From an uncultured Clostridia bacterium (GTDB lineage: Bacteria; Bacillota; Clostridia; Peptostreptococcales; Anaerovoracaceae), in NCBI GenBank assembly GCA_937900415.1, contig CALCEY010000010.1, forward strand, positions 186,001-250,000: 64,000 nucleotides of DNA. The letters are read 5' to 3'. Of this stretch, positions 61,009-64,000 are shown piece after piece. Position 1 is the stretch's first letter, and every line of letters starts with the position of its first letter. The position numbers were made by a program, and so were the translations under genes. Under the pieces are notes generated by a model. That model was not told the origin of the DNA. It searched no databases and worked only from the letters and a program-made list of their open reading frames with translations.

Positions 61009-61024
61009 TGTAACATATATTACA
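61009..61024. promoter_or_regulatory. Probable Crp/Fnr-type operator
   Basis: TGTAA-N6-TTACA, a perfect 5-bp inverted repeat with the N6 spacing of Crp-family sites (TGTGA-N6-TCACA in E. coli). It lies between the divergent crp/fnr-type and yitT genes and overlaps a TACAAT -10-like box of the regulator gene. Confidence 0.6.
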
Positions 61025-61069
61025 CTTCAGCGAAAGACTGTGTGATAAACTTTTTTCGAGGTGAAAATC

Positions 61070-61675
61070 ATGAGAAACGTTTTTAATATACTTTTCGGCA
61101 ATCTGCTCATAGCTTTTGCAATAGAAACGCTTGTAATAGAAAACAACATAATCGCTGGCGGAGTTTCCGGCCTCGGCATCATAATAAACCATACTGCGGG
61201 ACTGCCGGTAGCCTTCGTAGTCGCAATAATCAATGCAGTGTTATTTTTCTGCGGCTTCATTTTTATGGGAAAAAACTTTGCTGCTAAGACTTTGATTTCC
61301 ACCTTTGCTTTCCCAATATTTCTTGAAATCATAAGCAAGATAGATTTTCTTAAAGGGTATGCAGGTGAACCTGTTTTAGCGTCTCTGGCAGCCGGCTGCC
61401 TCATAGGAACCGGGCTGGCCCTTGTTATAAAATCCGGCGCTTCAACGGGAGGCGTCGACGTAATCGGCGTAATCTTGGAAACTAAGCTAAAGGTTTCAGT
61501 CAGGCTCTCTCTCAATATCATAGACTGCCTCATACTTCTGCTTCAGTTTCCGTTTTTCAGCGCAGCAAATATAGTCTACGGAATAGCCACCGTCATGATA
61601 ACCTACGCTGTCATGAACGTGGTACTGAAGAGAAGCCGTAAGACGACTGCAAGCGGCAGAGGCGCTTTGGTATAG
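61070..61675 (+). CDS. YitT-family membrane protein
   Basis: A 201-residue protein with five to six helices. It has the family motifs GGVSGLGIIIN at about residue 30 and the glycine-rich SGASTGGVDVIGVIL. GAGGTG six bases before ATG 61070 decides the start over an in-frame GTG. It lacks the C-terminal DUF2179 domain of longer YitT proteins. Its function in the membrane is unknown. It is divergent from a Crp/Fnr regulator with a shared operator-like repeat. Confidence 0.88.
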   Translation: MRNVFNILFGNLLIAFAIETLVIENNIIAGGVSGLGIIINHTAGLPVAFVVAIINAVLFFCGFIFMGKNFAAKTLISTFAFPIFLEIISKIDFLKGYAGEPVLASLAAGCLIGTGLALVIKSGASTGGVDVIGVILETKLKVSVRLSLNIIDCLILLLQFPFFSAANIVYGIATVMITYAVMNVVLKRSRKTTASGRGALV

Positions 61676-61758
61676 CTGAAAAACTTTTACGCGCAGCTCC
61701 TCTTTATATACGAAATGATTTTCTCAAAGCTAACGCGTTAAGCGCAGCGTTACATTTA

Positions 61759-61809
61759 GAAAGGTCGATTGCCGTCATTACTCCTCCGACTGGCAATCGG
61801 CCTCTCTTT
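61759..61809 (+). terminator. Terminator-like hairpin downstream of yitT
   Basis: CGATTGCC/GGCAATCG stem with AAAGG and CCTCTCTTT flanks that extend it. It lies 84 bases after the yitT stop. The rest of 61676-61882 shows nothing else. Confidence 0.6.
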
Positions 61810-61882
61810 GTGTTATATTTTATATACGGCGTTTATATCGAAAATTCAAATAATACATACTTTGTTTTAAGGAGAAAGCTAA

Positions 61883-62362
61883 ATGATAACACATCCTTTT
61901 CCACCGCTGTTTGACGAAAATTCAAAGATTCTTATTCTTGGTTCTTTCCCTTCGGTCAAATCAAGGGAACAAAATTTTTTTTACGGTCATCCTCAAAACA
62001 GATTCTGGAAAGTAGCTTCCGCTGTATTCGGCTGCCCGCTTCCGGTTACCATTAAAGAAAAGAAAAGCTTCCTGTTTTCAAACGGCATCGCCCTTTGGGA
62101 CGTCATAGCTTCCTGCGACATAGAAGGCAGCGCAGACAGCTCCATAAAAAATGTGACGGCCAACGATTTATTTCCTATTCTCAACCGGGCTTCAATAGAA
62201 AAGATATTCGTAAACGGCCAGACTGCAAAAAAATATTATGATAAATATACAAAGCCTCTCACCGGAATAGATGCTCATGTTTTGCCGTCAACTTCTCCAG
62301 CCAACGCCGCATGGACTTTAGAAAGGCTCGTAGACGTCTGGTCTCAAATCAAATTATTATAA
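61883..62362 (+). CDS. DNA-deoxyinosine glycosylase (uracil-DNA-glycosylase superfamily)
   Basis: A 159-residue repair enzyme of the hypoxanthine-DNA glycosylase group. ILILGSFPSVKSREQNFFYGHPQNRFWK holds the active-site loop and the Asn/Tyr region; IALWDVIASCDIEGSADSSI and LPSTSPANA are the later motifs. It removes deaminated adenine (hypoxanthine) from DNA. AAGGAG precedes the ATG. Confidence 0.88.
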   Translation: MITHPFPPLFDENSKILILGSFPSVKSREQNFFYGHPQNRFWKVASAVFGCPLPVTIKEKKSFLFSNGIALWDVIASCDIEGSADSSIKNVTANDLFPILNRASIEKIFVNGQTAKKYYDKYTKPLTGIDAHVLPSTSPANAAWTLERLVDVWSQIKLL

Positions 62363-62417
62363 AATTGTAAAATCCGGAAACAATATCCTTAGCATTATAG
62401 TTGAAGGAGGTAAAACA

Positions 62418-62606
62418 ATGAAAGCAAAAATTGACAGAGACGGCTGCATAAGCTGCGGCATGTGTACCGAAATATGTCCGGAGGTATTCGAGCTTGCCGA
62501 CGACGGGCTGGCTCATGTTATAAGACAGCCTGACGAATCGACAGAAAAACAGGCAAAAGAAGCTGAAGAAAGCTGCCCGGTACAGGTAATAGAAATTACA
62601 GAATGA
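62418..62606 (+). CDS. Ferredoxin with one [4Fe-4S] cluster
   Basis: A 62-residue ferredoxin. The cluster ligands are C-x2-C-x2-C in CISCGMC and the Cys in ESCPVQVI near the C-terminus. A further Cys (EICPEVF) could pair in a disulfide or take part as in Thermotoga-type proteins. It is a low-potential electron carrier of anaerobic metabolism. AAGGAGGT precedes the start. It lies 55 bases after the glycosylase gene. Confidence 0.93.
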   Translation: MKAKIDRDGCISCGMCTEICPEVFELADDGLAHVIRQPDESTEKQAKEAEESCPVQVIEITE

Positions 62607-62608
62607 CA

Positions 62609-62649
62609 TTGCGGCGCAGCGCAGAGCCATGCAGCATAAAGCGCCGCAA
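62609..62649. terminator. GC-rich hairpin after the ferredoxin gene
   Basis: Perfect 9-bp stem TTGCGGCGC/GCGCCGCAA with a 23-base loop, two bases after the ferredoxin stop codon. It has no clear T run. The rest of 62650-62810 shows no gene. Confidence 0.5.
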
Positions 62650-62810
62650 GACAATGCAAGGTCAAAACAAAGCAGAAAATAAAAGAGAGCGGTCTTAAAC
62701 GGAAGCTGCATTTTATCCACGTCAGTTCTTCCATAGGGCCGTTCTTTTAAATTCATCTTTAAACTCATCTTTAAATTTACAATAAATTCATCATAAAGCT
62801 TTCTACAGCT

Positions 62811-63731
62811 CTATTTGAGAAATCTTCCGAGAAAATCGTTTACCGTCCTTTCATACAGACTGCTGTCGACAAGATAGCTGAGGCCATGTCCCGCTCCCGG
62901 CACCATTATCAGCTCCTTTTCGCAATTACAGGCGTCATAAATTTCTTTCGCCATATAACAAGGTACGAAATCATCCTCTTCTCCATGTATAATCAATATG
63001 GGAATCCGACTTTCGGCTGCCGCAGCTGCCGCTCCGGCCTCATTAAGGTTAAAATTTCCGAATATACGTCCGCCCAGCCATATAAAAGGATATATGAGCC
63101 AAGGTAAAAATCCCTGATCTCTCGCTACTTTTCTGATTATCTCACCGGGTGACGAATATCCACAGTCTGCTACTATAGCCTTGACGTTGTCCGGCAGGCC
63201 AAGGGAAACAGCCATAAGTACCGTGGAGGCTCCCATTGATACTCCCGCCAGAGAAATTTTAATATCGTCGCCAAATCGTTTTACTGCATACTCTATCCAA
63301 GACAAGCAGTCCCGCCTTTCTTTTATGCCGAAGGTTATGGTTTTTCCCTCGCTCTGTCCGTGAGCTCTCTGCTCTATTACGAGAGTATTCCGGCCTGCTT
63401 CCCGGCTCACCTTATTGCCGCCGCAGAAATCCCGTATCGCATTGCCGTTATATCCATGAAACTGTATGTCAAGAGGCGCACCTTCGGCGACTTGATAATA
63501 AACGCCGTGAAGCCTGAGACCGTCAAAGGAACGGATATACACATCTTCTCCGTGGATTTCCCTGAATTCCCGTATCAGCTCCCTTATTCTTTCATTCTCC
63601 GCCTCCGAGTATCTTGTAACGTTGACGCAGTCCTCCTGTTTTTTTCGCTTGGCGACAAAAACTCTTTTATAAGTATAATAAGATATTGCGGCAGCTGCGG
63701 TAAGCAGCGCCGCAAAGATTATAATCCACAA
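62811..63731 (-). CDS. Membrane-anchored alpha/beta hydrolase
   Basis: A 306-residue serine hydrolase. A hydrophobic helix at residues 2-22 is followed by a basic stretch (signal anchor). The nucleophile elbow is GVSMGAS, the acid is in HGEEDDFVP, and the His is in GAGHGLSY. FHGYNGN forms the oxyanion loop. It is related to the YqkD/BAAT-like extracytoplasmic hydrolases of Firmicutes. The substrate is unknown. Confidence 0.87.
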   Translation of the reverse strand: MWIIIFAALLTAAAAISYYTYKRVFVAKRKKQEDCVNVTRYSEAENERIRELIREFREIHGEDVYIRSFDGLRLHGVYYQVAEGAPLDIQFHGYNGNAIRDFCGGNKVSREAGRNTLVIEQRAHGQSEGKTITFGIKERRDCLSWIEYAVKRFGDDIKISLAGVSMGASTVLMAVSLGLPDNVKAIVADCGYSSPGEIIRKVARDQGFLPWLIYPFIWLGGRIFGNFNLNEAGAAAAAAESRIPILIIHGEEDDFVPCYMAKEIYDACNCEKELIMVPGAGHGLSYLVDSSLYERTVNDFLGRFLK

Positions 63732-63759
63732 CGTTTTCCCCTTCTTTTATCTTAAGAAA

Positions 63760-64000
63760 TTATTTATATTCTTCCCTCAGAGCTTTGATGAGTCTGTCTA
63801 TTCTGTCTGCTACATTGATAAAATCAGCCTCTTTATATCCTCTCGTAGTCATCGGAGCCGTTCCTATTCGCACGCCTGAAGTTTCCTTGGGAGTACGTTT
63901 TTCACAAGGAACGCAGTTCTTATTCAGCGTTATTCCTATTTCGTCGCATCTCTCCTGAAGGATTCTTCCGCTGAAAGGCTCGTCTGACAAATCAAGCAGT
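63760..64000 (-). CDS. glyA: Serine hydroxymethyltransferase, C-terminal part (runs off the window)
   Basis: The last 79 codons of a PLP enzyme that converts serine and tetrahydrofolate to glycine and methylene-tetrahydrofolate. The C-terminal signature SGVRIGTAPMTTRG is diagnostic (PAMTTRG in most members), preceded by GITLNKNCVPCEKRTP. The frame stays open to the window edge, so the start lies beyond 64000. Confidence 0.93.
   Translation of the reverse strand, partial: LLDLSDEPFSGRILQERCDEIGITLNKNCVPCEKRTPKETSGVRIGTAPMTTRGYKEADFINVADRIDRLIKALREEYK

Noticed and set aside
62349..62768. A 139-codon minus-strand frame rich in Phe, Cys and Leu
   Set aside because: It runs antisense to the ferredoxin gene, whose cluster motif and ribosome site are clear; the composition is that of a shadow frame.
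1..64000. CRISPR arrays, complete transposase genes, rRNA genes
   Set aside because: None seen; the only tandem repeats are the 22-bp unit at 60195 and the degenerate words at 56784, neither with CRISPR-like spacing.

Overview
The window looks like a chromosomal segment of a Gram-positive, endospore-forming anaerobe of the class Clostridia. Supporting signs are SpoIVA, a CIRCE operator in front of clpB, a small alarmone synthetase, rubredoxin and ferredoxin genes, sortase-type surface proteins, Shine-Dalgarno sites of the AGGAGG type, and moderate-to-low G+C with frequent ATA isoleucine codons. A family-level placement (for example something like Anaerovoracaceae) would be a guess.

Layout. 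0-4 kb: cupin, endonuclease III, two poorly known proteins, a phosphatase/GIY-YIG pair and tRNA-Thr(CGT). 4.2-9.3 kb: a rubredoxin-glutamate synthase fusion, then a leftward group with an alarmone synthetase, a CAT-like acetyltransferase, a coiled-coil protein, an AAA ATPase and a nucleotidyltransferase. 9.5-19.2 kb: GntR and LysR regulators, mntP, clpB under HrcA-type control, and an operon of crotonase, YfcC-type carrier and succinyl-CoA-synthetase-like SucC/SucD. 19.3-27.5 kb: an accessory region with a small secreted-protein module, an M50 protease, a LysM protein, two sortase-substrate surface proteins (one a truncated chimera) and decayed mobile-element genes.

27.5-34.3 kb: the most unusual locus. 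A single leftward transcription unit encodes cardiolipin synthase, a MurT-like ligase, a GatD-like protein, an ATP-grasp protein, a second MurT-like ligase and a second GatD-like protein. Both GatD-like proteins lack the Cys and His expected in the glutaminase active site. 34.4-50.0 kb: an MFS exporter, spoIVA, a Na/Pi cotransporter and a conserved core run plsX-rnc-smc-ftsY-der-plsY-gpsA-miaB that links phospholipid precursor synthesis, chromosome organisation, protein targeting, ribosome assembly and tRNA modification.

50.2-55.9 kb: a complete five-gene peptide ABC importer whose promoter has an eight-base G run in its spacer, so it may be phase-variable. 56-60.1 kb: tRNA-Ala(GGC), a MerR regulator and a type II restriction-modification locus (MjaI-family endonuclease, an N4-cytosine-type methyltransferase fused to a nuclease-fold domain, and a small HTH regulator). 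The tetranucleotide CTAG, the target of the MjaI prototype, was found by eye only three times in the 64 kb. 60.2-64 kb: a Crp/Fnr regulator with a likely operator shared with yitT, a DNA-deoxyinosine glycosylase, a ferredoxin, an alpha/beta hydrolase and the end of glyA, which runs off the window.
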